Origin: Nitrososphaerales archaeon TH526
Lineage (GTDB): Archaea > Thermoproteota > Nitrososphaeria > Nitrososphaerales > Nitrososphaeraceae
Direction: 5' to 3'
Assembly (NCBI GenBank): GCA_014523665.1
Contig: JAATVR010000220.1
Location: 1 to 7,381 of the forward strand
DNA length: 7,381 bases
In this document: piece by piece, positions 1-5,516 of the stretch
How the letters are laid out: every line of letters begins with the position of its first letter
Numbering within the stretch: the first letter of the stretch is position 1
The notes under the pieces: model-generated
The model's database searches: none
What the model was told of the DNA's origin: nothing
The model's input: the letters and a program-made list of their open reading frames with translations, nothing else
Position numbers and translations under genes: made by a program

Positions 1-283
1 CAAGCATATATACACCAGGATATTTCATAGTTAAGCGGCTACCAAGGTTTCCATCAACCCATTCTACAGTTGCATTCTCATAAGCGTAAGCCCGTTTTGT
101 TACCAGATTATAAACATCTCTGCTCCAGTTTTGTATCGTAGTATATCTTATTTTTGCACCCTTTTTCGCAATTAGTTCTACTACGGCAGAATGCAATGAT
201 TCCGTTGAGTAAATAGGGGCAGTACACCCCTCTATGTAGTGTACCTCCGAATCTTCATCAGCTATAATTAACGTTCTCTCGAA
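1..283 (-). pseudogene. sufB: SufB internal fragment (Fe-S cluster assembly scaffold)
   Basis: The minus strand from 283 to the window edge encodes about 94 residues that match the core of archaeal SufB, the scaffold subunit of the cytoplasmic SufBCD complex that builds iron-sulfur clusters. It opens with [20 protein letters not shown] and continues with [39 protein letters not shown] and [16 protein letters not shown]. These are the conserved beta-helix core, including the EGCTAP cysteine region. The reading continues past base 1, so the C-terminal part lies outside the window. Upstream of the Phe codon (281-283) there is an immediate in-frame TAA (284-286), and the N-terminal half of SufB is missing. 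It is replaced by an unrelated secreted-protein reading frame. The break coincides with a perfect 14-base inverted repeat. No start codon or promoter belongs to this piece, so it is a broken gene or an assembly junction. Family assignment is confident; the biological state is not. Confidence 0.88.
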
Positions 284-295
284 TTATAGCTGATG
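256..295. repeat. 14-base inverted repeat at the SufB/beta-helix junction
   Basis: CATCAGCTATAATT at 256-269 and its exact reverse complement at 282-295 are separated by 12 bases. The 256-269 arm is genuine SufB coding sequence (minus strand, residues LIIAD and flanking bases). The 282-295 arm begins exactly where SufB similarity stops. This looks like a fold-back, template-switch junction rather than a functional hairpin. It could also act as a stem-loop in RNA. Confidence 0.85.
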
Positions 296-770
296 TCGAT
301 GTAGGTCCATTGAGAGCAGGATCCCATGAGGTAATCTTAACTGAATCAATAACCAAGCTACCGTGTACTCTAATGGCATGAACAGATGAGTCTCCCGCTT
401 CACTATCGTCATCACTGCCGCCGCTATCGCCGGAATCACTACTACTTGTTTCGCCTGCAAGTATCTTTAGCCATTTGGTATCCCCTTCATCAATTATGAG
501 CTTTGCGTCATGTTCGATAACAATTCCTGCATTAAGTAACCAGACACCATCTGAAGTCTCTTTATTTATGATGCTTGTATCGTTTATTTGATTATAAATA
601 TCTGTGAGAGTTGAAGTTTCGCAGGTTATTGATATTACTCTCTCAGAGCTATCGAAACTGATACAGCTGCTGCTCTCAGAAGAGGGCGAATTTGAAATTG
701 AGGCAAGAACTGGTGTATAATATAAGGAGAATGTAAATACTGTTGCTAGTATCATAAAAACCGGAGTCAT
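258..770 (-). CDS. Secreted beta-helix-type protein, N-terminal part, truncated
   Basis: This 170-residue frame starts at ATG 768-770 and begins with a signal peptide (residues 1-23, ending ..TPVLA), so the product is exported. Two cysteines follow (C36, C50) around [15 protein letters not shown], then [20 protein letters not shown] (residues 75-94) and a TKWLKILA strand. A Ser/Asp/Gly-rich linker (about 107-128) precedes [22 protein letters not shown]. The repeated short beta-strand pattern with WLKI and SWDPALN is typical, as I recall, of large secreted right-handed beta-helix proteins of Nitrososphaeria, which are several hundred residues long. Here the frame ends in [17 protein letters not shown] inside the inverted repeat and SufB sequence, so the last ~12 residues are antisense or junction sequence and the rest of the protein is lost. 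A TATA box lies at 809-818, implying an ~18-base leader. Probably a 5' gene fragment; function unknown. Confidence 0.7.
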   Translation of the reverse strand: MTPVFMILATVFTFSLYYTPVLASISNSPSSESSSCISFDSSERVISITCETSTLTDIYNQINDTSIINKETSDGVWLLNAGIVIEHDAKLIIDEGDTKWLKILAGETSSSDSGDSGGSDDDSEAGDSSVHAIRVHGSLVIDSVKITSWDPALNGPTSTSAIIRENVNYS

Positions 771-808
771 TTCTGGTTTCAGATATTAACATATCCAGGT
801 CGACAAGA

Positions 809-818
809 TTATTTATAC
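809..818 (-). promoter_or_regulatory. TATA box of the secreted beta-helix fragment
   Basis: The minus strand reads GTATAAATAA, a close match to an archaeal TATA box. Its centre lies about 44 bases before the ATG at 770. A start about 26 bases downstream would give a leader of roughly 18 bases. No purine-rich ribosome binding site is evident. Confidence 0.55.
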
Positions 819-991
819 ACGTTACAGAAGAGTTCCTAATTTCTAAAAGGCAGTATGATTGTCAGCATTATTCTTACTTGAAACTGATTGACTTGGAACG
901 GTCTAGTCTAAGGAAACTGCAAAATAGAAGGCAATGAGATTCTGATAAATCATACGGCTTCTTGTGAATAATCAAGTTATTTGATAAAGTG

Positions 992-1000
992 TTAAATAAA
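992..1000 (+). promoter_or_regulatory. Candidate TATA box for the 1031 gene
   Basis: TTAAATAAA is centred 35 bases before ATG 1031 and 23 bases before the alternative GTG 1019. With the usual ~26-base spacing, transcription would start near 1022. This favours the ATG at 1031 with a very short leader. Confidence 0.4.
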
Positions 1001-1030
1001 TGAAATCACTTAGATCTGGTGCAACGAATC

Positions 1031-1291
1031 ATGAGTAGTCTCATACAAAATACACGCAGTACTTCTACTGCTAGAATTAATGAACGTTGCATATGTAAAG
1101 CGGATAATATCACGATCATTCCAATGTATCATACTCGTGATAGCTTATCTTATCATATATCCCGTTGTAATTATTGCAGAGAAAAGTGGGCTGAGTATTG
1201 GATTAGCTATAGATACATATTCTATCCGCTTATTTCACGACGTCAGCAAGAATTGGCAGCGGCGTCGGATGGGATAAATCATGGTCAGTAA
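1031..1291 (+). CDS. Small Cys/His protein with a ZAS-like HxxxCxxC motif
   Basis: The 86-residue product from ATG 1031 has no signal peptide or membrane segment. It contains C20-x-C22, H34 and then YHISRCNYCREKW, in which H42-x3-C46-x2-C49 matches the zinc-binding signature of zf-HC2/ZAS (anti-sigma-type) domains. Archaea lack sigma factors, so this points only to a small metal-binding, probably regulatory or scaffold, protein. The C-terminal third is basic and aromatic, then polar. A GTG at 1019 would add four residues, but the TATA box at 992-1000 fits ATG 1031 better. A second frame (1080-1277) encodes a hydrophobic peptide over the same bases. I prefer the Cys/His frame because its metal ligands are arranged in a known spacing, but the choice is not certain. 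Neighbours on both sides are divergent or convergent, so it appears monocistronic. Confidence 0.5.
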   Translation: MSSLIQNTRSTSTARINERCICKADNITIIPMYHTRDSLSYHISRCNYCREKWAEYWISYRYIFYPLISRRQQELAAASDGINHGQ

Positions 1292-1346
1292 GATAGTGCA
1301 CAAGCCGAATTTATTCTATAAGTGCCAAAAAATAAAGAAAACGGAG

Positions 1347-1625
1347 TTAAAGTTCAATGGCTAATATCCAATCCAATTTCGCAATTGCTATTACAAGTAT
1401 GGTAATAGTCTGTATCATCCTAACAGGAAAAACAAAAAATAGAACTGCAAAAACAAATAAATTAACAAGGTTTCGAGGATCTAAAACGGTCACATTTATA
1501 GGGCCCGAAGTTACATTTGTAAAGTGCCTGTTAACGATAGAACCAATGTAGGGAAATAAAAATACAAATGAGGCTGTGGTTAATCCTATACCTGCGGCAA
1601 CTAAATCTCTACGATAACTTTTCAC
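1347..1625 (-). CDS. Small multi-pass membrane protein, unknown function
   Basis: The 92-residue product from GTG 1623-1625 has a short basic N-terminus (KSYRRD), a first membrane helix (about residues 9-29), an outward-type loop with the NVT sequons HFTNVTSGPINVT, and a second hydrophobic stretch (about 53-90) that may hold two helices broken by FPVRM. No enzyme motif was seen. A TTG at 1635-1637 would add four residues. I chose GTG because an AT-rich TATA-like element at 1642-1651 lies about 22-24 bases upstream, as in leaderless archaeal genes. An ORF on the opposite strand (1357-1551) is its mirror and less protein-like. The gene looks complete and convergent with the 1031 gene. I do not recognise a named family. 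Confidence 0.55.
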   Translation of the reverse strand: MKSYRRDLVAAGIGLTTASFVFLFPYIGSIVNRHFTNVTSGPINVTVLDPRNLVNLFVFAVLFFVFPVRMIQTITILVIAIAKLDWILAIEL

Positions 1626-1641
1626 TGTGCGAAACAATGCG

Positions 1642-1651
1642 TATTATTTAA
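1642..1651 (-). promoter_or_regulatory. TATA-like element for the 1625 membrane gene
   Basis: The minus strand reads TTAAATAATA, preceded by further A/T bases. It is centred about 22 bases before GTG 1625, slightly closer than the ideal 25-27. It supports a leaderless or near-leaderless transcript. Confidence 0.35.
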
Positions 1652-1660
1652 TTAAGTTTT

Positions 1661-1795
1661 TTGTGTAAAAAGGTACAACTTTGCCATGAACTCCCCCCCT
1701 TAAATCAAGCAATTGAATACTACCAGCAGAATGTTCTACAATGGGCCTTTGAGCTGGTTGATAAAGAAAGAGTTGCAGAAATATCATCTGCCTAA
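1661..1795 (+). other. Possible short coding remnant
   Basis: One plus frame, open from TTG 1661, encodes 44 residues ending in NQAIEYYQQNVLQWAFELVD followed by KERVAEISSA and a TAA. This amphipathic, Gln/Glu-rich helical text looks protein-like, and the other two frames are less so. An ATG at 1686-1688 lies in another frame that would join this one only by slippage in the C7 run at 1693-1699. I do not recognise the family. It could be the tail of a decayed gene, a real micro-protein with a TTG start, or chance. No ribosome binding site is visible. Confidence 0.22.
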
Positions 1796-1813
1796 GTTGC
1801 AAATCAGACACAA

Positions 1814-1820
1814 TTTAAAG
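1814..1820 (+). promoter_or_regulatory. TATA-like element for the antiporter fragment
   Basis: TTTAAAG is centred about 30 bases before ATG 1847, implying a leader of only about 4 bases. Its presence suggests that the 5' end of the antiporter gene, including its promoter, is original and that only the 3' part was lost. Confidence 0.4.
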
Positions 1821-1846
1821 GCACCACTACTATAGCTGAATAGAAT

Positions 1847-2104
1847 ATGGCACTGGAAGGAAGTAGTATTCAATTTGTTCATTTGATAATCTCACTTGCT
1901 ATCTTACTATTTGCTGCAAAATTATTTGCAGAGCTTTTTCACAAGTTGAAACTGCCGGTAGTGTTGGGGGAACTTTTGGCTGGAATAATAGTTGGCCCCT
2001 TTGCCATAGGCGGACTAATTCTATTTGAGGGCGAACCTGTGGTGGAGCTGGATGAAACAATAGAGGCTAGGGAAACTGTCCAAAAGATTGGGCCCTCGAA
2101 CTAA
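1847..2104 (+). pseudogene. Kef-type (CPA2) cation/proton antiporter, N-terminal fragment
   Basis: The 85-residue product begins with hydrophobic helix 1 (FVHLIISLAILLFAAKLFAE, residues 10-29), then the strongly conserved LFHKLKLPVVLGELLAGIIV and GPFAIGG, followed by LILFEGEPVVELDETI. This is the start of the Na+/H+ exchanger domain of CPA2 antiporters, membrane proteins that swap K+ or Na+ for protons. Full-length members have about 400-600 residues and a dozen helices. In the family the text after DETI normally continues into the next helix (G-E-I-S-A-I-V-I-L-F type). Here it turns into EARETVQKIGPSN and stops, so similarity ends near 2062. None of the ion-binding helices remain, so the fragment cannot transport. 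The 5' promoter-like element is retained. The family call is strong; whether the break is biological or an assembly join cannot be told from this strand alone. Confidence 0.82.
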
Positions 2105-2281
2105 TTTGTGCAGACACATATGCGCTAACCTACTCACACACGATTTGTGTAAAATTCGACATAAATTTTTTGGTCAAACAGGAGCAATATGGAGCAGGAA
2201 CTATTTTTATATCAACGGTTGGATATTGTCTAGCTGGATAATTTATTTGGGCACAATAATTTATTCCTGAGATCAAGCTTT
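2065..2281 (+). other. Unassigned stretch after the antiporter break
   Basis: After similarity to the antiporter ends, two plus frames stay open for long stretches. One (to TGA near 2268) encodes a basic then hydrophobic peptide. The other encodes DWALELICADTYALTYSHTI, then VKFDINFLVKQEQ and YGAGTIFISTVGYCLAG before a TAA. The second is more protein-like, with a membrane-helix-like end, and may be a remnant of another gene. No start codon, promoter or family could be assigned to either. Confidence 0.25.
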
Positions 2282-2569
2282 TTGGATCCCTCCCTTAACG
2301 AAAAGGTGTGTAAAAGAGTAAGAGAACAAATTAAGAAGCATATTCGTATTAACGATTCCTCGGTGATGGATAAAGACAGACTTCTCACAGTAGTAATCAT
2401 GATAGGTCTATTCGGAGGCTTAATAGGCGGACCAATTACCAGCTTGATATACTATGATGCTTCTCCTGAAGAAAGGTTTAATCTTTTTATGATTCCAGAG
2501 ATTATTGGTTTTATTTGCGCACGGCTGATGGTTTACTTTGGTAAAACTAAGAGGAAATCAATTGACTAA
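2282..2569 (+). CDS. Small two-helix membrane protein, unknown function
   Basis: The frame encodes up to 95 residues. It has a basic, helical N-terminal segment (KVCKRVREQIKKHIRIN, about 8-24), a first membrane helix rich in glycine (LLTVVIMIGLFGGLIGGPIT, residues 34-53), a short acidic loop (YDASPEERF) and a second helix (about 67-86) followed by a lysine-rich tail (KTKRKSID). The arrangement fits a small integral membrane protein with both termini in the cytoplasm. The start is uncertain. TTG 2282 is the furthest, while ATG 2366 would give a 67-residue protein beginning MDKDRLL just before helix 1. The frame is open back to about 2232 without an ATG, so the 5' end could have been cut by the same rearrangement that ended the antiporter. 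I do not recognise the family. Confidence 0.5.
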   Translation: MDPSLNEKVCKRVREQIKKHIRINDSSVMDKDRLLTVVIMIGLFGGLIGGPITSLIYYDASPEERFNLFMIPEIIGFICARLMVYFGKTKRKSID

Positions 2570-2664
2570 TTCTGTAGTGTCGTGGACCGTGGATTTCATA
2601 TTATTGACCTGCTAGCGGTCAGTCTCACTCAACAATTACATAAGTCAAAATGAATAAAAAATAA

Positions 2665-2871
2665 GGAGCTTCCGCTATTGGTACCTATTTTAGGGCTGTC
2701 GCAATGGTCGTAGCCAAAAAAGCGCAAGACCCGGCATCACCATACTCTGAGCTGATGCAAAAAATAATGGTTAATGCGAGTGAACTAGCAAAGAACGCAT
2801 CTCCTGCAGAACTAGTCGCAAATATTATCCTGGAAGCTGTTTCGAATCCAAATCCCCGTATTCAATCCTAA
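2665..2871 (+). pseudogene. Short-chain dehydrogenase/reductase, C-terminal fragment
   Basis: The frame is open from 2665 and reads AIGTYFRAVAMVVAKKAQDP, then SPYSELMQKIMVNASELAKN and ASPAELVANIILEAVSNPNP followed by RIQS and a TAA. This is the C-terminal region of archaeal and bacterial SDR oxidoreductases: the 'G-x-I-x-T-x-F' turn after the active site, the 'SPYSxxM' loop, and the 'SPxxVAxxILxAVxxxNPxxRY' helix near the end. Full proteins have about 250-290 residues. The Rossmann nucleotide-binding half and the catalytic Ser-Tyr-Lys are absent, and the usual last 30-40 residues after 'NPRIR' are missing as well. So the gene is cut on both sides, leaving ~68 codons with no original start (an internal ATG lies at 2704). 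It cannot be enzymatically active. Confidence 0.72.
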
Positions 2872-2898
2872 AGGGATAGGATGTGATAAAGTTAGCAA

Positions 2899-3096
2899 TC
2901 ATTTAGGAGGTCCACATGGATGGTCGAATGGTTCACCGTGCGAATATCCTGGATTGGCTCCACAGCTAGAGCCTGGCCTATCAAAGTCAGGCTGCGCAGA
3001 GACACTTTTAACAATGGATCCCTCGAAAAGGTCTATACCCATTCCCAGTGTAATGGCGATTGCCAAGGCAAAAAATGCATATGCTGTTTTGTTCAT
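2899..3096 (-). CDS. Small secreted Cys/Pro/Gly protein
   Basis: The 65-residue product has a clear signal peptide: MNKTAYAFFALAIAITLGMG then IDLFEG, with likely cleavage after SVSA (residue 34). The mature part is about 31 residues, PDFDRPGSSCGANPGYSHGE followed by PFDHPCGPPK, with two cysteines (C45, C61) that could form one disulfide and many Pro, Gly, His and Asp residues. It is probably exported and extended rather than globular. The start is well supported: ATG 3094-3096 lies 26 bases downstream of a textbook TATA box (3118-3127), so the mRNA is probably leaderless. The gene sits directly beyond the end of the broken propeller gene on the same strand but has its own promoter. Function is unknown. 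Compositional resemblance to other small secreted proteins of ammonia-oxidising archaea is from memory only. Confidence 0.75.
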   Translation of the reverse strand: MNKTAYAFFALAIAITLGMGIDLFEGSIVKSVSAQPDFDRPGSSCGANPGYSHGEPFDHPCGPPK

Positions 3097-3117
3097 TGAA
3101 TATGACTGTAAATCCTA

Positions 3118-3127
3118 TATATATAAA
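3118..3127 (-). promoter_or_regulatory. TATA box for the small secreted protein
   Basis: The minus strand reads TTTATATATA, an excellent archaeal TATA box, centred 26-27 bases before ATG 3096. This spacing places transcription start at or next to the start codon and argues for a leaderless mRNA. Confidence 0.75.
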
Positions 3128-3138
3128 GATTCAGGATT

Positions 3139-4007
3139 TCATAGAGATGGCCCACTCGTCTTGTCTACAGATTGCTGCCAGATATGGCTATATCATTTAA
3201 ATTTGCATTCGACGTCGGAAAACTATTACCAGTTACACTTGTTTGGCTACCAAAAGTAACACCACCATCAGTACTTCCTACAAACACTACCTCCGAGTTT
3301 GGATTTTCATCTGAAGGATCTCTGCTCCCATTGTATCGCCACATTGCTTCCTGATACATCTATTCGTGGGTTTTGGTTTGTTGTAGTATGACTATTACTT
3401 ATGGTAACAGGATTACCAAAAATAGTGCCACCGAGTACTGCATCTGTACCTTTGATTAAAAACACCTCTCTGAGTTGAGGGTTTTGTGAATTGTGGTGTT
3501 GGTATACCACATACACAGTATTTCCAAGTATAGATATATCAGGCAAGGAGGATTCAGGATCACTTATGGCAACTGGAGTAGTAAAAGTAAGACCAGCATC
3601 ATTACTTTTAGCATATAAAGTTCTACAATTTAGTCCAGTATTTTGCAATCAGACCAAACAACATATACATTATTTCCAGATGCAGCTATTGAAGGAAATC
3701 TCGATAATGTTGGGGGATTATTGCTTAAATTAATTGGAGCGCTAAATGTATTACCTCCGTCTATACTTGCTGCAAAAAATATTTCAGAATCGGCACCTAT
3801 TGGAGAAGTACTAAAATCTTGCCATGCCACATATACATTAACCCCAGACACAGTTATTGCAGGAGCTCTAGCGTTACCTCTGCTTTCCACTTGAACTGGG
3901 CTGCTAAAGGTAACTCCACCATTACTGCCGAGTGTCCACAATCTACAAATAGAAGCCGACCATTGACAACTATTACAAATGACGAAATCACGATATTCTT
4001 TTCTCAT
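3139..4007 (-). pseudogene. Sialidase-like (BNR/Asp-box) beta-propeller gene in three frames
   Basis: Three overlapping minus frames (4007-3630, 3648-3307, 3359-3165) together encode a run of propeller repeats. Asp-box-like motifs are SNGGVTFSSPV, SIDGGNTFSAPI, SNDAGLTFTTPV and STDGGVTFGSQ. Each is followed by a beta strand such as APAITVSGVNVYVAWQDF, FPSIAASGNNVYVVWSD, LPDISILGNTVYVVYQH or PRIDVSGSNVAIQWEQ. This is the sialidase/BNR six-bladed propeller fold, common in secreted proteins of Nitrososphaeria; substrate is unknown and sialidase activity should not be assumed. The first shift, near 3640-3655, needs one extra base after VVWSD to join LQNTGLNCRTLYAKS. The second lies near 3320-3335, between IQWEQR and DPSDENPNS. 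The last frame stops after SGSN at 3165, but another frame continues as VDKTSGPSL to a stop at 3139. The N-terminus lacks a signal peptide and looks cut. Decayed gene, or indel errors in the sequence. Confidence 0.75.
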
Positions 4008-4040
4008 TCTACCGCTGCCGTTAGTGATAAGAAAATGAGT

Positions 4041-4358
4041 TAATATAATTAATATAATATTCTACAATGATCACATTGAAGAATTTATGTTTGCATGATC
4101 TAAACGAACTTGATATCAATTACTTGGTTTGAGTATGAATGAGACCAATTTGTATTAAATAAATAGATAGGAGGGCCGAAGTGGATGTGCGTAGGTTGGC
4201 CGCCACTATCTTGCTATTTCATGGAGTTGGCATTTGACATTCTACGAATATTCAAATTAAAAATTTTTGCTAAATAGTATTATTATGTATTCTCAGATAG
4301 CTTAATGTATAGGATCAGGTAATATCATATGTTTACTATAGTATATTGACAAAATTAG
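4041..4358. other. AT-rich intergenic region with one RBS-preceded micro-ORF
   Basis: The stretch between the propeller gene and the DUF6766 gene contains an A/T palindromic run (about 4041-4062) that could hold a TATA element for the propeller gene. A GGAGG at 4170-4174 precedes a GTG at 4181. From there 18 codons read VDVRRLAATILLFHGVGI and stop at 4237. The basic start followed by a hydrophobic run resembles the beginning of a signal or membrane anchor that was cut off. Nothing else protein-like was found on either strand. Confidence 0.3.
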
Positions 4359-4700
4359 ATGCGAGTAAGTAATAGATCAATATTTAAGAAATACGCATTT
4401 CTCTGGATTACTCTGATCTTATTCAGTGGTTCATTTATTGGGCAGTGGTACTACGGATTTAGTACTGGAAATACATGGCAAGATAATATGAGAGACACAC
4501 TTGAGAATTGGCAATCTGAGTTTTTGCAGTTGATATGGCAAGTTGTTGCGCTTACGTACTTATGGTATATTGGTAGCCCTCAGTCTAAAGAAGAAGAAGA
4601 AAGAAACCAAGAAATGTTAGAATGGATAATGAAAAATATAGACCGTCAGAAAGCAGAAAAGTTTATGCAAGAGCTTGAACAAAAATATCCAAAGAAATAG
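4359..4700 (+). CDS. DUF6766 family small membrane protein
   Basis: The complete 113-residue protein has a membrane helix at about 12-31 (YAFLWITLILFSGSFIGQW), then YYGFSTGNTWQDNMRDTLEN, the family hallmark ENWQSEFLQL (49-58), and a second helix (about 57-72, IWQVVALTYLWYIG). After GSPQSKEEEE comes a charged helical C-terminal tail (about 75-113, possible coiled coil). The GQ-x-Y-G, ENWQSEFLQ and GSxxSK landmarks match DUF6766, a family of unknown function found widely in bacteria and some archaea. Start ATG 4359 is preceded by TTTACTATA at 4332-4340, centred ~23 bases upstream, consistent with a leaderless transcript. The gene appears intact and alone, unlike most of its neighbours. The lysine- and glutamate-rich tail is longer than I recall for bacterial members. 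Confidence 0.8.
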   Translation: MRVSNRSIFKKYAFLWITLILFSGSFIGQWYYGFSTGNTWQDNMRDTLENWQSEFLQLIWQVVALTYLWYIGSPQSKEEEERNQEMLEWIMKNIDRQKAEKFMQELEQKYPKK

Positions 4701-4703
4701 ATC

Positions 4704-4720
4704 TAAGTACTAAGTACTTA
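4704..4720. repeat. 17-base palindrome after the DUF6766 stop
   Basis: TAAGTACT-A-AGTACTTA is a perfect 8-base inverted repeat around a single base, starting 4 bases after the stop codon. The one-base centre is too tight for an RNA hairpin with all pairs formed. It could be a dimeric protein-binding site or chance. Confidence 0.5.
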
Positions 4721-5180
4721 TACTAACATTTGAATTGCAGAACGAACGAGCATATCCATCTCGATTTTAAACTGCTTTTCCTCATATAATACTTTGAGTG
4801 ATCAATTTCTTGTAAAATTACTCAAAATAAGTATGCATTTAATCTACATTAGTAGTGTAAATCTCATTTGTTTCATGTCTTTATTAATAATTTACTTGAT
4901 TCTTCTTTGATCCTTAATCTAATTGATAAAATTAATCGAATACTCAAAATGATTGACGTAAAGCAGTTTTTTTAGTCTTAATCATTTTTCATGTTGAATC
5001 CTTTATGTGATTTTATATTCACAAAAAAGTATAGCTAACATTATAGATACAGATTTACTGCCTATTACATATTTTTTTCCATTAAAGGTAGCGAGAGGTG
5101 AAGCATGACCTAGGTAATAATTAATAAAATGGCCAGCAACGCCAAACGCTGCGTCTTCTTATAAAGTTGAGTGAATACGT
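4721..5180. other. AT-rich intergenic region without a supported gene
   Basis: About 460 bases are strongly AT-rich with stops in all frames. T-runs (for example 4967-4973) could end plus-strand transcripts in the archaeal manner. A short minus frame (stop at 4718-4720) reads YEEKQFKIEMDMLVRSAIQM then LV and is protein-like but has no start or family. TTATAAAG at 5159-5166 and TAATAATTAATAAAA (about 5115-5129) are possible TATA elements for the 5181 gene; the former is closer than usual. Confidence 0.4.
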
Positions 5181-5423
5181 ATGAATAACAGACTAACCAC
5201 AGTAACAGTTGTAATAATACTGCTTACTTCATTATTTGCTCTTGACTCTAAAATTTCAAATAATAAAATATTAGTAAAACCTGAATTCATAGGTAGCGCT
5301 TCAGGAAATGATGCTCCACGTACTGCTAACTTTAAGCTAACTTCAGGCTCTAGTCCCTCGGATCCATTTTATAGTTATCCCACACAAAAAATATTATGGG
5401 CGATGAAAAAGCGGACGGTATAG
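5181..5423 (+). CDS. Secreted protein, N-terminal fragment
   Basis: The 80-residue product starts at ATG 5181 with an N-terminal signal or anchor (RLTTVTVVIILLTSLFALDS, residues 4-23). It continues with KILVKPEFIGSASGNDAPRT and ANFKLTSGSSPSDPF, the look of the first beta strands of an exported Ig-like or blue-copper-adjacent extracellular domain. No catalytic motif is present. From about residue 61 the frame runs through DNA that serves as the promoter and first codons of an overlapping zinc-finger gene (ATG 5396), and the last residues, YSYPTQKILWAMKKRTV, do not look secreted. I infer that a longer secreted gene was cut between roughly 5340 and 5365 and fused to the zinc-finger locus. The upstream TTATAAAG at 5159-5166 is only ~18 bases from the ATG. 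Function unknown. Confidence 0.5.
   Translation: MNNRLTTVTVVIILLTSLFALDSKISNNKILVKPEFIGSASGNDAPRTANFKLTSGSSPSDPFYSYPTQKILWAMKKRTV
5367..5374 (+). promoter_or_regulatory. TATA box for the C2H2 zinc-finger gene
   Basis: TTTTATAG is centred about 25 bases before ATG 5396, the spacing expected for a leaderless archaeal transcript. Because it lies inside the frame of the 5181 secreted fragment, it also suggests that sequence from here on belongs to the zinc-finger locus. Confidence 0.5.
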
Positions 5424-5516
5424 ATGCTAAGATGTATATGACTTTTTTCTTCTGTAGATTGTAGCCGAGAATTTCAAACCCATGAAGAATTAGAAGACCA
5501 TGAAAGTACTCATTGA
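5396..5516 (+). pseudogene. 40-residue C2H2 zinc-finger protein with a 2-base frameshift
   Basis: From ATG 5396 the frame reads MGDEKADGIDAKMYMTFFFC then RL and hits TAG at 5462. The neighbouring frame continues with CSREFQTHEELEDHESTH and TGA at 5514-5516. Joined, they give F-x-C-x2-C-x3-F-x5-L-x2-H-x3-H, an exact classical C2H2 zinc finger in a 40-residue protein. The join requires two more bases around 5459-5464, where TTGTAGC stands instead of an expected TTGTGTAGC (loss of one TG). Shifting in the nearby T6 run instead would lose the first cysteine, so the TG loss is the simplest explanation. Single-finger micro-proteins of this kind are known in archaea and are thought to bind nucleic acid or protein. 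The gene has a well-spaced TATA box at 5367-5374. It could be a true pseudogene or a sequencing indel. Confidence 0.65.

Noticed and set aside
1080..1277. 65-codon hydrophobic ORF overlapping the Cys/His protein
   Set aside because: The alternative frame carries a recognised HxxxCxxC spacing and a TATA box; the hydrophobic frame could still be real but has less support.
1357..1551. Plus-strand 64-codon ORF
   Set aside because: It is antisense to the minus-strand membrane protein, which has a better promoter spacing and a more natural charge layout.
2605..2621. TGACC-N7-GGTCA inverted repeat
   Set aside because: Five-base arms are too short to be meaningful and no regulator or terminator context is visible.
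2954..3259. Plus-strand 101-codon ORF
   Set aside because: Antisense to the signal-peptide protein at 2899-3096 and to the end of the propeller gene; composition is that of a shadow frame.
3172..4043. Several plus-strand ORFs across the propeller region
   Set aside because: They are complements of clear BNR repeats on the minus strand and have no motifs or promoters.
4718..4803. Minus frame with YEEKQFKIEMDMLVRSAIQM
   Set aside because: Protein-like but short, without a start codon in frame near a promoter, and no family recognised; kept only as a remark.
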